From positions 23,047,891 to 23,111,890 of the forward strand of contig NC_091127.1 in the NCBI RefSeq assembly GCF_040183065.1: a DNA stretch of 64,000 bases, written 5' to 3'. Every line of letters begins with the position of its first letter. Position 1 is the stretch's first letter. Position numbers and translations under genes: made by a program. The DNA is from Periplaneta americana. Lineage: Eukaryota; Arthropoda; Insecta; Blattodea; Blattidae. Shown piece by piece: positions 1 through 11,907 of this stretch. A model generated the notes under the pieces. The model was not told where the DNA came from. It searched no databases and worked only from the letters and a program-made list of their open reading frames with translations.

Positions 1-1554
1 CTGTTTTAAGTGTAGCTAATATTACATAACAAAACTCTTATCGCATTATGCTTTTATGGTGATATTTGTGAGCAACTTCCTATCATTAGGATATTAAATT
101 ATTTTCTCGAAATCTGCTGAAGCTATAAGCCTAGAGCTGATATTTTTACAACACATGGGCACGTATCTTTTGTTTATGATGTAACAGTAGTTCCTTTGTT
201 AATTAATTTCCTTACAAACAATTTCCATGCGAATATTTTCAAAATTTTCAATACACTATCTTCAGTAATACGTATATACGGTATATTAGATTTACGAAAA
301 CATTCTTTAAGGCTACTAAATAAATAGGCCTGAAAATTTCACTTTTCTATACGAAAAGTTGAGAAAATATTTCTTTTGAATAAAAAAAAATCAAACTTGT
401 GAAAAATGAGCATTGAAATTAAAAGTTACATTCTTATAATACACTTATACTTCTCAGACAAATCTAAAAATTAACATTGATACAGTTTTAATAACTTCTC
501 TTCCCTTTATGTATTGAATCAGTGCTGGCCAACCCTGGATATAGCTCGACTAAGCGGCATATACCACCTCTTTCGTCTGTCTCTTTCCTTTCCGCTGTAA
601 AGCGCTCAGGCTCTCCTGGGCTCTAAAGCGCGCGCTTGCTCCTGTGGGCATCAATTGACATGCCTGGTGTTGTGCATAGTATGAAGAGCGAGTGGTTGCA
701 GTGAGACAGGAGCTTTAAATTACGAAACTGTAAATACTCGTATTATGAACTTAATTTATGAATTTTATATGGTACTGATTACCCAATCTTTTAGATTAAC
801 TGTCCAGTCCATCCCCTTCATTACCACGGATAATAGAGGTTCTACTGTAAGTGAAAGCACATTTCGTGTAAAAGGGATTCATGTTAGAAGATGCTGCAGT
901 CTTCCCTAGTTGGTCGGCTTCCTCGTTTGTTATTTAATTCACTGTTAACGAATGCTATGTTTATGTCTTTGAAACAACGTAGTATTACACATTCCAAATT
1001 AAGCTGTCTTCAATTTAAAAAGTGTAAACACGGTACATTAGATATGCCAGTGTTTTTATTACATTCATAATCTTAAACGTCTTCTGCAGCAGTCCTTGTT
1101 ATAGGTAAGAAGTTAATACCTGGGTGCAATGCAAGGCCTCTGGCTTCATTTCCATTGTAGAGCCTCTCACCGCGTTGTACAGCTCAAGCGATAACTATCA
1201 CGTACAGAGGCCAGCTCAGCCTTGGCCTTAAGGTACGAAGTTATACAATGTCCAAGCAGGAAGTGCAGCGGGAAAGCGGGCTGGGAGTAATAACATTACA
1301 GATTGAAGTCATGCTTTCAGCCTCACAGTACCTACAGTGCACCGTGAGACAATGCATCAAATATTATACTGTATATTACAATACATTACTCTACTAATCA
1401 TTATATGTACTGTAATTTTATTATATTGTGTATTATATGAATTTTCCTGTTGAAAATGAATTTAGCTCAGCTTTGGAACCATCATTATTTCATCCACAGA
1501 AACTTTACATATTATAAGGCAAAATATTATTAGACAATTATTATATAAGTAAAG
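1..1554. other. Unassigned AT-rich DNA with one Tigger-like terminus
   Basis: I see no coding region here. A GC-richer patch lies at about 530-720, starting with a CAGTGCTGGCC-like string that resembles a hAT end, but no partner end was found. A pogo-type terminus at 800-847 is listed separately. The rest is AT-rich sequence with no motif I recognise. Confidence 0.5.
800..847 (-). mobile_element. Terminus of a pogo/Tigger-type DNA transposon
   Basis: Read on the minus strand, the end starts CAGTAGAACCTCTATTATCC and is followed outward by TA at 848-849. Pogo/Tigger elements are known for TIRs of the CAGT(A)nAACCTC type and TA duplications. Neither a matching opposite end nor a transposase was found nearby, so this is probably a solo or decayed end. 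Confidence 0.45.
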
Positions 1555-2296
1555 TGATAGCTTTGGAAGTAAAGCCCGAAAAGACAAAGCATATGATTAT
1601 GTTTCGTGACCAGAATATTGTACGAAATGGAAACATAAAAATTGGAGATTTAGCCTTAGAAGTGGCTGAAAAATTCAAATATCTTAGAGCAACAGCAACA
1701 AAATAAATGACACTCGTGAGGAAATTAAACGCAGAATAAATACTGGGAAATGTCTGTTATTATTCGGTTGAGAAGCTTTTGTCATCTAGTCTGCTGTCAA
1801 AAAATCTGAAAGTTAGAATTTATAAAACAGTTATATTACCGGTTGTTCTGTACGGTTGTGAAACTTGGACTCTCACTTTGAGAGAGAAACAGAGATTAAA
1901 GGTGTTTGAGAATAAGGTTCTTAGGAAAATATTTGAGGCTAAGAGAGATGAAGTTACAGGAGAAAGGAGAAAGGTACACAACGCAGAACTTCACGAATTG
2001 CATTCTTCACCTGACATAATTAGGAACATTAAATCCAGACGTTTGAGATGGGCAGGGCATGTAGCACGTATGTGCGAATCCAGAAATGCATATAGAGTGT
2101 TAGTTGGGAGGCCGGAGGGAAAAAGACCTTTAGGGAGGCCGAGACGTAGATGGGAACATAATATTAAAACGGATCTGAGAGAGGTAGGATACGATGATAG
2201 AGACTGGATTAATCTTCCTCAGGATAGGGACCGATGGCGGGCTTATGTGACGGCGGCAATGAACTTGGGGTTCCTTTAAAGTTATTTGTAAGTAAG
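1555..2296 (+). mobile_element. LINE-A copy 1, 5'-truncated RT C-terminal part
   Basis: This is the C-terminal part of a non-LTR retrotransposon reverse transcriptase. The longest open stretch (1779-2279) has the thumb/C-terminal motifs YGCETWTLTLREK, RLRWAGHVARM, GRPEGKRPLGRPRRRW and DRDWINLPQDRDRWRAYV. Upstream (1560-1700) a frame encoding PEKTKHMIM and EKFKYL is broken by frameshifts near 1695 and 1750. The catalytic YADD segment and endonuclease are missing, as expected from 5' truncation during target-primed reverse transcription. The stop codon lies within about 10-20 bases of a GTAAGTAAG tail, so the 3' UTR is almost absent. That and the tail resemble RTE-type elements, but the clade is tentative. 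Five other copies of this family lie in the window. Confidence 0.85.
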
Positions 2297-2563
2297 AAAA
2301 ACATTATGCAAATTATTTAGCATTCATCTCCCTTTTCAATTTTTCTTAATTTCAATATACTGTTTATTCATTCTGTTCTTGACTTGATTCTCTACTTTTA
2401 TCTTCGTAATTATCCCTGTTTTGTAATAACTGTATTGATTTTCTAATTTTATTGCATCTTTGTTATGTTCCATTTAGTACAAAATAGTTATTTATAGGCA
2501 CAGCCACCGAATACGAGATTGCTCAAACGGATGTGCGCTACGTCAATAATATGTATTTATTTT

Positions 2564-3457
2564 GTACTAGCCGTACCCGTGCGCTCCGCTGCACCTATTA
2601 GAAATAAATATAAAAGTAATTACATAATTAAAATATGACGTTTGATCCAGGAAACAGCCGTGTTTGATAGAAGGATAAATCGTTTAATATGTTACTTAAT
2701 TTAAATTGTATTTAAATAATTAAAATGCGATCATTTTGGTCCAGAGACCACTCAGAAGTTACTGTAATAACATTATAGCATTATGTCCATCTAGAGAAAC
2801 TACACTTTCCAATGATGAAATAATAATTAATTATACAAATCTGTTGATTTAGCTTCCGATATTACTTCATACAAACACAGAAATATTGTCTATAGGCTAA
2901 GTTCAATAGCTTTCGATTGTTGCTGTCCAAGGCCCCTTTTTCGATTGTCGTTGTCCAAGGTCCCTTATAGACGAAGTCATTTGTTATTTCATTGCACCGT
3001 CTTAGATGGCGTTATTTTAATTTTAAAACTCATTTATCTCATTAAATATCAGTCCTATCAAAATTTTGTAAAGAATAAAACTTATCGGAAATCATTTTTA
3101 AAGAAACTTTTGCTATGTAACATTTTTTACAAAAATCAATAATAAGCGAGACATTTCTATTTATTTAATTCAGGCCCCCTTATAACCCCCTTTTTAAATA
3201 ATGTATTTTGAATGCCATATAGCCTAAAATCTAAATTACAACGAACTTAATTTATATTCCAATTTTCATATAAATCGGTTCAGCCATTATCGCGTGAAAA
3301 AGGTAACAAACATACAGACAGACATACAAACAAAAATTTCAAAAATGCGATTTTCCGTTTCAGGGTGGTTAATTATATATGTTAGGATCAATTATTTTTG
3401 GAAAATCGAAAATTACCAGAAAAATTTCGCCTACAGATTTATTATTAGTATAGATTC
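2564..3457 (+). repeat. Dispersed repeat D, copy 1 (internally shorter form)
   Basis: The left end reads ACTAGCCGTACCCGTGCGCT and the right end TTATTATTAGTATAGAT, with AACAAACATACAGACAGACA inside. The same ends bound copies at 49801-51015 and, inverted, 62346 to the window end. Compared with the 49801 copy, this one lacks about 0.45 kb in the middle. No protein is encoded. I recognise the GTACCCGTGCGCTCCGCTGC opening as common in insect repeats but cannot assign a class. Confidence 0.75.
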
Positions 3458-3765
3458 TGTGCAGAAATAAATAAATACATAAATAAATAAGTAGATAAGA
3501 CGATAAGTAGATAGATAAATAAATAAATAAATAAATAAATAAGTAAGTAAATAAGTAAGTAAACAAACAAACAAACAATTAAATGAATAAGTAAGTAAGT
3601 AAGTAAGTGAATAAGTAAGTAAATAAGTACAGTAAGTAAGTAAATAAATAAATAACTAAATAAATAAACAAACAAATAAATAAGTAAATAAATAAATAAA
3701 CAAAGAAACAAACAAACTAAAAACAAAAAAACAAATAAATAAAATAAATAAATAAGTAAATGTGT
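3458..3765. repeat. Degenerate tetranucleotide array (TAAA/TAAG/CAAA)
   Basis: About 300 bases of 4-bp units AAAT, AAGT and AAAC directly follow the right end of repeat D. The long minus-strand frames here, rich in Leu, Tyr, Ile and Phe, are a by-product of 4-bp periodicity and are not genes. Confidence 0.9.
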
Positions 3766-4187
3766 TAAAATTATACTACATATTAAAACCTGTACAGAGA
3801 GAACCGATGTCGTCCAATTTTAAGAATAAAAAACGAGGCTACATATACACATGCAGCTTCCTTCTTGAGATCCGGCCCCGGGTTATTTCCCCATCTCTGT
3901 TGCGACAGGTAGCAGACAAAATCCGTTTTGTGAGTTGCATATTCTACACACTTCAGAGTGGGGGACTCCACGTTGTCGAAGGCCAGACGTAGCTCAGTCT
4001 GTCAGCCATTGGCATTTCACTTAAATTCTCATACTCTTAATAGTGAAGAATGTGTTCGTACATACATGACAGTAAGTGTTTCAATGCTTCGACATGCACA
4101 ACGTTTCTCTTTCTACACTGACCCAGTATCAGTATACAATCTCTCACACTGCAACATAATTTCGATAATGTAAACATTATCTACAGT
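3766..4187. other. Unassigned region
   Basis: Short frames occur on both strands, but none has a recognisable motif or composition shift. I see nothing I can name. Confidence 0.4.
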
Positions 4188-4450
4188 AATCCTCTGATTG
4201 AGGTTCTGGCTCTACATCTATTTATCAGGCAGTACATCTCACTTGGCGTTATGTGTCAGAGGAAGAACAATTGTTTGTATGCTTCTGAAGTTTGAATAAT
4301 ATAATATGTAGCTATTGGGCGATGTATGCAATAGAAGGGGAAAGGAACTGGCCACTCTACCCCATTATCTCCTGGCCTAGTTGCCTCATAAGTGGGCCTT
4401 CTTGGTATCACTTCCGAGGTTCAGACCTGTCTTCGGACAGTTGACTGAAC
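4188..4450 (+). repeat. Dispersed repeat R1, copy 1
   Basis: The stretch around GTCAGAGGAAGAACAATTGT, GCGATGTATGCAATAGA, GGGGAAAGGAACTGGCCA and GGCAGTACATCTCACTTG recurs in reverse orientation at about 23905-24115 and 35746-36006. Three diverged copies establish it as an interspersed repeat. No termini, target duplications or coding motifs are evident. Confidence 0.7.
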
Positions 4451-4519
4451 AACAATCTACAATAATCTCACAAGATGTTTTGATTTATCTAGTGAAAAAC
4501 AAAACTCGAGTAGGATTAA

Positions 4520-5053
4520 AGGGGTTAGGTACTGCTTACAGTAGTAAAATTGTGGAAATATTCAACATTTTTTCCCCTCCATTATTGTATCTTGTACAAT
4601 AATGAACATTAGTGTGTGTAAAACACTGTCCTTCTGCTATATTAAAAAAAATAATTTTACGATTATTTATTTTTTTTTTTTCAAAATTCAGCTCATTGTG
4701 CAGTGATGAAGCGTTTCCCACATAACTCAAAAACTATTCTATGATGAAAGATTTTGTGTGTATTTATGCATGTCATATCTATAATATGATGCAAGACCAC
4801 TCTCTAACTTGAATAGATTGTTTGATAAAAATAAATTCATTTAAAAAATGGTCAAATATCAGTATTATCTTCTAACACAAAATAAACATAAAAATTTATT
4901 AAGGAATGTAGTTGAAAGAGCATGATATTGTAAACATCAGTTTCAGCAATTAAATAAAAAGAGAGAACATGAAAAAGTTAACAAGTTTATGAGTCACGAG
5001 GGAAAAGCTTCATCACTGCACAGTAAACTCCCACCATTTTGAATTTTGAAAAA

Positions 5054-5098
<45 letters not shown>

Positions 5099-5245
5099 CT
5101 TAAATCGTAAAAATATTCTTTTCGTATAGCAGAAGGACAGTGTTTTACACATACCAATTTTCATTATTGTACAAGATACAGTAATGGAGGAAAAAAATGT
5201 TGAATATTTCCAACAATTTTATTGCTGTAAGCTGTACCTAACCCA
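4520..5245. mobile_element. TTAA-flanked MITE, copy 1
   Basis: The ends are inverted copies: GGGGTTAGGTACTGCTTAC on the left and GCTGTACCTAACCC on the right, with extended arms of roughly 200 bases that include AATATTCAACATTTTTTCC and AACACTGTCCTTCTGC. TTAA occurs at 4516-4519 and 5246-5249. A TTAA duplication is the signature of piggyBac-superfamily integration, so this is probably a non-autonomous piggyBac-type element. The centre holds a poly-A/(AT)n run (about 5047-5093) absent from the copy at 31172-31894. No transposase is encoded. Confidence 0.8.
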
Positions 5246-5249
5246 TTAA

Positions 5250-5459
5250 TTGACTATTACACGATTACAAGACGGTACATAATAAAGATTAGAAGAAACA
5301 CTCTAATAGAATGAAATATTAATTGACTTACTGAAATATTAAACTGTCTTGAAAATGCATTATTGTACCATTTCATATTTACATCTCTTTCAAGGGAGTG
5401 GTAGAATTTTGTTAATTTACAATTTCTTTGCATTCCATTTTTCTGGCAGTAAACATTAC

Positions 5460-5518
<59 letters not shown>

Positions 5519-6397
5519 GAACAACTAAAAAATCGTTCAACTGACAATACTGAAACTTACATGCAAGACTACTTATAGGAAAGAGATGAAATGTACAAAA
5601 TATGAGATCTCTAGCTTAAAAATTCTGCAATGCTTGGGAAAAGAGGCATAAGTCAGTTTCCACAAACATTTTTTATTAATTTATTGGCAACTTACGGAAG
5701 ATCTGTTCACTTGGGAAAAGATACGTATTTCTCCCATTACAATAATTCATACAGGAGAAAATCAAATCGACATAAACCAGTGCGAAGACAGTTTTTTTCC
5801 TTCTCCTGTAAAATAAACATTTTTTACTTTTGCCACTTTTCCCGAGCACTACAGAATTGTAGAAAATAGAAATTTCAGCCATCACTCCCCGTGAGACACA
5901 ACTGACTTTAATTTAAAAATAAACACAAAATCTAAATTTACTAAAAGAGTTCAAGTATCGTGATAATTGTTTGTGCACAGGAAAGAGTACCAAGTTTAAA
6001 GACCGTTTATCTACACGAAGTGTCGGGCAAATTACCATGTGTAGAATTGTGGCAGCACTCGGAAACTTCTTCAGGCAAGAATTTTAGGTCTTAAAGAGGT
6101 CTATATTAATCATTTGAACAAAAAACTTCACGTGACCATAGCTATTTAGGAGCCACAACAAGAAATAACATAATAATTATAGGTTGATTCACTGTAAGTA
6201 ATTCGCAGTTAAAAGTAGAATGTGGGTTTAACGGAAACACTGTTGCAATCGCTGTCCAGCTGCAGAACTGGCACACACAGCAATTGCACTAAGCTATGCA
6301 CTCACGCAACAATAAACGTTGTGTTCCTTTTTCCCGGAACTGATGCAGATCGTGTAGCCTATTTACTTCATGAAGTGATTAAAGATAAGAACCATTA
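5250..6397. other. Unassigned region with an (ATT)n microsatellite
   Basis: An (ATT)n tract runs at about 5457-5516; the minus-strand poly-Asn frame over it is spurious. The rest, up to the hAT target duplication, has only short unremarkable frames. Confidence 0.5.
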
Positions 6398-6405
6398 CTC
6401 ATGAT

Positions 6406-9262
6406 CAGACATCGGATTCAAGGGCAAATGCCTATTTTGTTTCTTTAGGAGAAAAGTAAAAATAATTATTAATATTTGTGTTTCATGGAAATTGAAAGGT
6501 ATTCAAAGAGTTTTATAGTGCCCTAAAATGCCCTAAAACGGTTATTAGAGCCTAATTTGTTAATATTCGCCTAAAAATGCCTAACTCACTGTAAAGTTTC
6601 GCATTTTACTCTTACTTTTTATAATTTATACATGCATTCACTGCGAAATTTAAGGCATTTAAAAAGTGGAAAGTTTGCTTCACACCGGCTATGAAACCAT
6701 TGATAAAGGAAACAAAATGTTTTGAATCTCACGACACTCGAATTGATTTCACCGAATGTAACATGTTTGGAGGCATAAATGCCGACAAAGAACCAACCTT
6801 AGTTTTGAAGCAGGCAACAATCACAACATGTGCTGCTACCGATTCAGAGATATACTATACTATAAAAATGACTGTTTTCGGTCTGAAATCGATTAGCTGT
6901 ACTGCCCTTCAGAGTGTCATAAAATCACAATTTTTGGAGAAAGAGTGTTTTTGAAATATTTATGAAAATTCGTAAAACTGCGAATTAGTAGGGTAAACCG
7001 TTACAAAATATTTAAAAGAATGGCCCTCCTAGTGTTAACACTACCAGCAAATGCAACACCAAGTGGAACTTTGTATTTTTGTCCAATTGAATCTCAATAA
7101 CAACGGTTCATTTGAATGCTCGTTAAGAGTTGCTCTTTCCCTCACCTTATTTGTGTTGAGAAGTTTTGAGCGGTAGGACGTTTTCCTGTGAAGTTTAACG
7201 CGATAATGCCGAAAAATATAAGTGCAAAATCTACATTGATCCGGCAATGACTAACAGAATATTCAGAATTCACTTATGATGGAAAAATAATATTCTGCAA
7301 GATTTGTAGCAAACAGGTATGTAACAATAGTTGAAATATATAAATTCTATTAATTTTAATGAGTAGGCCTATAATATTTATACATTGACTGAGCTATCCT
7401 GAGGTATAATTCTTTTTAAGACCACTACACTTTAACCTTTTAAATTCCGATAGTTAAAGTATTTGCAGGTCATTACAATTTTGATTGTTCGAACCCACTA
7501 ACTCTGTGATAGAAATACGGCAATACAACAATTAGGATTTTATTTTAATTCAGTTTACTTTACATTTTTAGATTTCGCAAGAAAAGAAGTGCCACCTAAA
7601 GCAGCATGTGCAAGGAGCGGCTCATAAGGCTGAAGCTCAGCAGAAAAATCAACTGCAACAAACTTTACTAACACAGCCTACTTCATCCAATCTCAGCAGC
7701 AATTTCTATGCTGATTTAACCAGAGCGTTTGTTGCTGCTAACATTCCCTGGAATGCAATTGAAAATCCGGTTTTAAGACAGTTTTTACAAAAATACTGCA
7801 AACAAAAAATCCCATCTGAGTCGACCCTAAGAAAAAATTACTTAGACAGAATATACAATGAAACTTTAGCTTCCATTCGGGAAGATATAGGTGATTCTTA
7901 CATATGGATCTCTGTGGATGAAACCTCAGATCCTATGAATAGGTATATAGCAAATATGGTAGTAGGAAAACTTAGTACTGATGGACCTTCGATTCCACAC
8001 CTCGTATGTGTTAAGGAACTTTCGAAAGTGAATAGCCAAGCCATTGCTTATTTTGTAAATAAAGGCCTACAGTCTTTATACTCAGGTAATATAGACGATT
8101 CTAAAGTTCTGTTGTTTTGTACTGATGCTGCCTCATATACATGGTTGCTGCAGCTCCACTTCTTAAAACATTTTATCCTAACCTCACGCATGTAACCTGT
8201 CTAGCACATGGCCTTCACAGGGTTTCTGAAACAATCCGGAATGAATTTCCTCTTGTCAATTCGTTTATTTCTAACACACAAAAAAATGTTTTTGTAAAGC
8301 CCCATCCAGGATTTCAATATTCAGAGAGAACTTTCCAGATATCCCACTCCCATCTCAGCCGGTTGTTACACGATGGGGAACCTGGATTCAGTCAGTGGTG
8401 TGTTATTCTAAGTATTTTAAAGAAGTGGTCACAGTTATTGATAAATTACCTGAAACTGATAGTGCAGCGTGTGTGAAAGCAGTGAAAGATTGTCTGAATG
8501 ACTCACGAGTGAAAAACGATATTGCCTACATAACATCAAACTTTTCTTTCATACCTGCAAGCATTGAACAATTAGAACGTGAAAAACAGTCTCTTTGTAG
8601 CCAAATAGCAATAGTAAAGGAAGCTCAAGTGAACATACATTCTGCTTTGGGCGAAACTGGGAAAAAAGTTAAAAATAAGTGGGACAACGTATTAAATAAG
8701 AATGTAGGATTTTCATTGTTGGAAAAAGTATCAAGAGTGATATCGGGGGAAAGTGTAAATGTTCCAGTAAGTATTGATGTTTCTATTGTACCTAATTTAA
8801 AATTTGCGCCTCTCACATCAGTTTCGGTTGAAAGAAGTTTTTCTGCTTTCAAAATGATTCTCAGTGACAAAAGGCAAAGGTTAACTGTGGAGAATTTAGA
8901 AAAAATTCTGGTGGTGTACTGTGCAGATAATTATAATAAAGTCTGAGCATGGAACTGAATTTCAATAACTTAAAATGAGTAATCTTGATATCAATAATCA
9001 TTATTTGATTAGTTTCAATATATTAAATTTGTGCAGCTCTGTTTATAAATATAATATAGTATTCTTTTTTAATGTTTAAACATACTTTTTTGTGCGTATT
9101 TTAGTGTATAATAACTAAAAAATTCAGTGAAAGAAATAAGTATGATACCTTGATGTGCCTAAAATGCCTATTTTCATTAAAATAGAGCCTAATTTTACAA
9201 ATTTTGAGCTTATTTTAGGCGCCTAAAACTGCAATTTTTAGTGCCTAAAAATCCGATGTCTA
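6406..9262 (+). mobile_element. Full-length hAT-superfamily transposon (2,857 bp)
   Basis: The target duplication CTCATGAT is perfect at 6398-6405 and 9263-9270. The TIRs are CAGACATCGGATT (6406-6418) and its near-complement ending AATCCGATGTCTA (9250-9262), differing only at the outermost base. Both subterminal regions carry repeated GCCTAA(AA) motifs (about 6520-6590 and 9155-9250), like the short subterminal transposase-binding repeats known in hAT elements. An interrupted transposase gene with a hAT C-terminal dimerisation motif lies between. An 8-bp duplication, short TIRs and dimerisation domain together define hAT. The gene is broken, so this copy could move only with transposase supplied by a relative. 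Confidence 0.9.
7206..8946 (+). pseudogene. Broken hAT transposase, CGGBP1-like (BED-type finger plus hAT dimerisation domain)
   Basis: A two-exon gene can be traced. Exon 1 runs from ATG 7206 to 7316 and encodes MPKNISAKSTLIRQ, an in-frame TGA (7248-7250, probably from TGG) and FTYDGKIIFCKICSKQ. A 255-bp intron follows, with GTATGT donor at 7317 and TTTTTAG acceptor ending 7571. Exon 2 completes a C-x2-C...H-x5-H BED-like finger (KQHVQGAAHK). It continues with WISVDETSDPMNRYIANMVV, the conserved first-acidic-residue region, then CTDAASY and a frameshift near 8137. Next come [14 protein letters not shown] and a second frameshift near 8300. The end is SVERSFSAFKMILSDKRQRL, the hAT dimerisation motif, stopping at 8946. 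Size and order match insect CGG-repeat-binding-protein-1-like hAT proteins, an identification from memory. One nonsense change and two frameshifts make it non-functional. Confidence 0.85.
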
Positions 9263-9438
9263 CTCATGATATACGTTTACGAACAATCTTAAGAAACAAA
9301 CAAGTACGTATAGAGGATTCCACGTTAAGAAAAAAGCATTGGACATATATGGAGCTGTTCCATCAAATAAGTCACTATTTACAAGTATTTTATTGAGAAA
9401 TGGAACTTAATTAGTTTTATTTAATTAATTAAACACAA

Positions 9439-9923
9439 AGTTAAAATTTATAAAACAGTTATATTACCGGTTGTTCTTTATGGTTGTGAAACTTCTCTCA
9501 CTTTGAGAGAGGAACATAGGTTAAGGGTGTTTGAGAATAAGGTTCTTAGGAAAATATTTAGGGCTAAGAAGGATGAAGTTACAGGAGAATGGAGAAAGTT
9601 ACACAACACAGAACTGCACGCATTGTATTCTTCACCTGACATAATTAGGAACATTAAATCCAGATGTTTGAGATGGGCAGGGCATGTAGCACGTATGGGC
9701 GAATCCAGAAATGCATATAGAGTGTTAGTTGGGAGGCCGGAGAGAAAAAGACCTTTAGAGAGGCAAAGACGTAGATGGGAAGATAATATTAAAATGGATT
9801 TGAGGGAGGTGGGATATGATGATAGAGACTGGATTAATCTTGCTCAGGATAGGGACCGATGGCGGGCTTATGTGAGGGCGGCAATGAACCTCCGGGTTCC
9901 TTAAAAGCCAGTAAGTAAGTAAG
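9439..9923 (+). mobile_element. LINE-A copy 2, severely 5'-truncated, with 13-bp target duplication
   Basis: The sequence starts inside the RT C-terminus (KVKIYKTVILPVVLYGCET in one frame, then a 5-bp deletion shifts frame) and runs open from 9503 to 9904 with RCLRWAGHVARM and DRDWINLAQDRDRW. The stop TAA (9902-9904) is followed after about 6 bases by (GTAA)n. TAATTAAACACAA occurs at 9426-9438 and 9924-9936, giving exact insertion boundaries. It is a clean example of target-primed integration of this family. Confidence 0.9.
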
Positions 9924-10000
9924 TAATTAAACACAATTTCATTGAGAACTAGATCAATTTCATGTACTCAAATAGTGTTAAATCTCTCAAATTTGTTTCA

Positions 10001-10086
10001 GGCTGTTTCGGTCCATCTTTTTGAGTCAATTTTCATTTTTGTTCCCAGGCCATTTAGGTAAAAAAAAAAGACATTTCGGTCCCACG

Positions 10087-10151
<65 letters not shown>

Positions 10152-10604
10152 CAAAGAATTGTAACGTCTCTCCTGAACAAAACACAGGCTACATCAAGAA
10201 CCAGGAGCAAATCGTGTCCATTGTGGGAAGATACCAGGACTATAAGACCAGAGAACAGTTGATGTTTATTTAAGGGCACTGGCCTACAAACTGAAGATCA
10301 ACAGCAGTGAGCATGCGGCTGATTATTGTAGTGAAGAGGAAGAAATGGAATAGTACCTGCTCAGACGGTACAATCCTGTGCAATTGCTACAATAAAAATA
10401 ATTATTCCATCCATTTCATTAAATTTTGAGGGTATAATGACCGAAGAAGGTACCAATAAGCCATAATTACCCAAAAAGTCATTACCAATATGCAGTGACC
10501 CAAAGATACCAGTGACCGAAAAAGCGTGGCCCAAGATAATGTCAGGTACCCATATATCTGTTACCTATCTGTCTGTTTACCGAAAATGTGGGACCGAAAC
10601 AGCC
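10001..10604. repeat. Possible TIR element around an (AT)n tract
   Basis: GGCTGTTTCGGTCC (10001-10014) and its exact complement GGACCGAAACAGCC (10591-10604) bound a 604-bp segment. Related words such as GGTCCCACG and GTGACCGAAA recur inside. An (AT)n run occupies about 10087-10148. No target duplication is clear and no transposase was recognised. It may be a MULE-like or other non-autonomous element, or the pairing may be a smaller foldback. Confidence 0.4.
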
Positions 10605-11140
10605 GCTAATCCTAAAATTGCCATGTATACAGTATAATGTGTGAACAACTGGGTAACAGCTAAATTGGTGGAATATCCTTCCGATTTCTTGCCAAACAAC
10701 CTTGCTAACGAATTTAGCAGAAACGTAGGGATGGTACAGTACAGACCAAGATTTCACACTGTTAAAACACGTACAATATTGTCTACGTTTACTTTAAGTC
10801 CTATACAAAATCTATCTGTCAGGAAAACAACAAAAGGTAGTAAGTATAGGCGGACAGTAAAAGGAGGAGCTACTCGTTAGAAGACAAAGTTACATATATA
10901 AGTAAAGTTGAGGCAAATCCCAAGAAAACAAAAACTGAAATTAAATGAAGTTTGTAATAAAAATGCGGAATATAAAACATTCATAATTAGCCTAAGATGC
11001 CTTGAAGTCTGACTTCATGATTGAAGAAGAAGAAGAAGAAGAAGAATAAGAAGAAGAAGAAGACGACGAAGAAGAAGAAATCATAGTAAACGGTATGCAG
11101 TGAATTTACATTAAACATTAAAATTCTAAACACTTTCTAT
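10605..11140. other. Unassigned region ending in a (GAA)n tract
   Basis: No recognisable gene. A (GAA)n-rich tract at 11026-11081 follows GCCTTGAAGTCTGACTTCAT. Such tracts elsewhere in this window are LINE 3' tails (45266-45297, 46972-47008), so the upstream part may be an eroded LINE 3' end. Confidence 0.4.
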
Positions 11141-11141
11141 T

Positions 11142-11402
11142 GATTTATTTTTATTTTATTGGGTTTTTTTACGACGCTGTATCAACATCTAGGTTATTTA
11201 GCGTCTGAATGAATTGAGGTGATAATGCCGGTGAAATGAGTCCGGGGTCCAGCACCGAAAGTTACCCAGAATCTGCTCGTATTTGGTTGAGGGAAAACCC
11301 CGGAAAAAACCTCAACCAGGTAACTTGCCCCGACCGGGATTCGAATCCGGGCCACCTGGTTTCGCGGCCAGACGCCCTGACCGTTACTCCACACGTGTGG
11401 AC
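11142..11402 (-). mobile_element. tRNA-derived SINE family 1, copy 1
   Basis: Read on the minus strand, a tRNA-like head contains the pol III box B GGTTCGAATCCCGG. It is followed by the family core (CTGGTTGAGG, TTTTCCGGGG, ACTCATTTCACCGGCATTAT) and the tail GACGCTAAATAACC ... GCGTCGTAAAA. The order head-core-tail is the classic SINE layout. Four other copies are in the window. Target duplications are unclear for this copy. Confidence 0.85.
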
Positions 11403-11905
11403 TCTATACTCTGTTAAACTGATTCCTAGTCATTCGAAAATTATCCTGTTTACCTACTTTGAATTGAAAGAGAAATGGGAGGAGAAATTTAAAAGGTACG
11501 CAAAACGCGTCCTTGCAAAGGGTCCGGGACTGAAAGAAACTGAATATGTGAGCTCCAAGCCTGTTGACCACTTCTCTCACTCCGGGTTAGGCTGCTCCAC
11601 TGAAGGAGCTTTAGAAAATGTTGAAGGGGGAAAGCCAAAAATGGACGTAACCTCTTAGGTACTACATACGCGAGGGGAGGGGTATGTGATCAAACTCATC
11701 ACAGGTCAGGACGAAGAAGAAATGGCGGAAAGAAACTTTATCATTTCGCAGTGCAATTGGAGTCGAGAAGACTCATTCGTCTGCTGCTCGATGACTAAGG
11801 CAAGTGAAGGCAGTCGGAAGAGACGCCGCTAATTCTAAATCTGCAAATTGAAAGGTTCTCTGTCCTTTCGCAATGCGACTAAAGACGAGTATTTATAACG
11901 CGCTA
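11403..11905. other. Unassigned region
   Basis: About 0.5 kb between a SINE and a mariner-type element. A frame on the plus strand (ending 11658) includes KERWEEKFKR-like charged sequence, but I recognise no domain. Confidence 0.4.
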
Positions 11906-11907
11906 TA

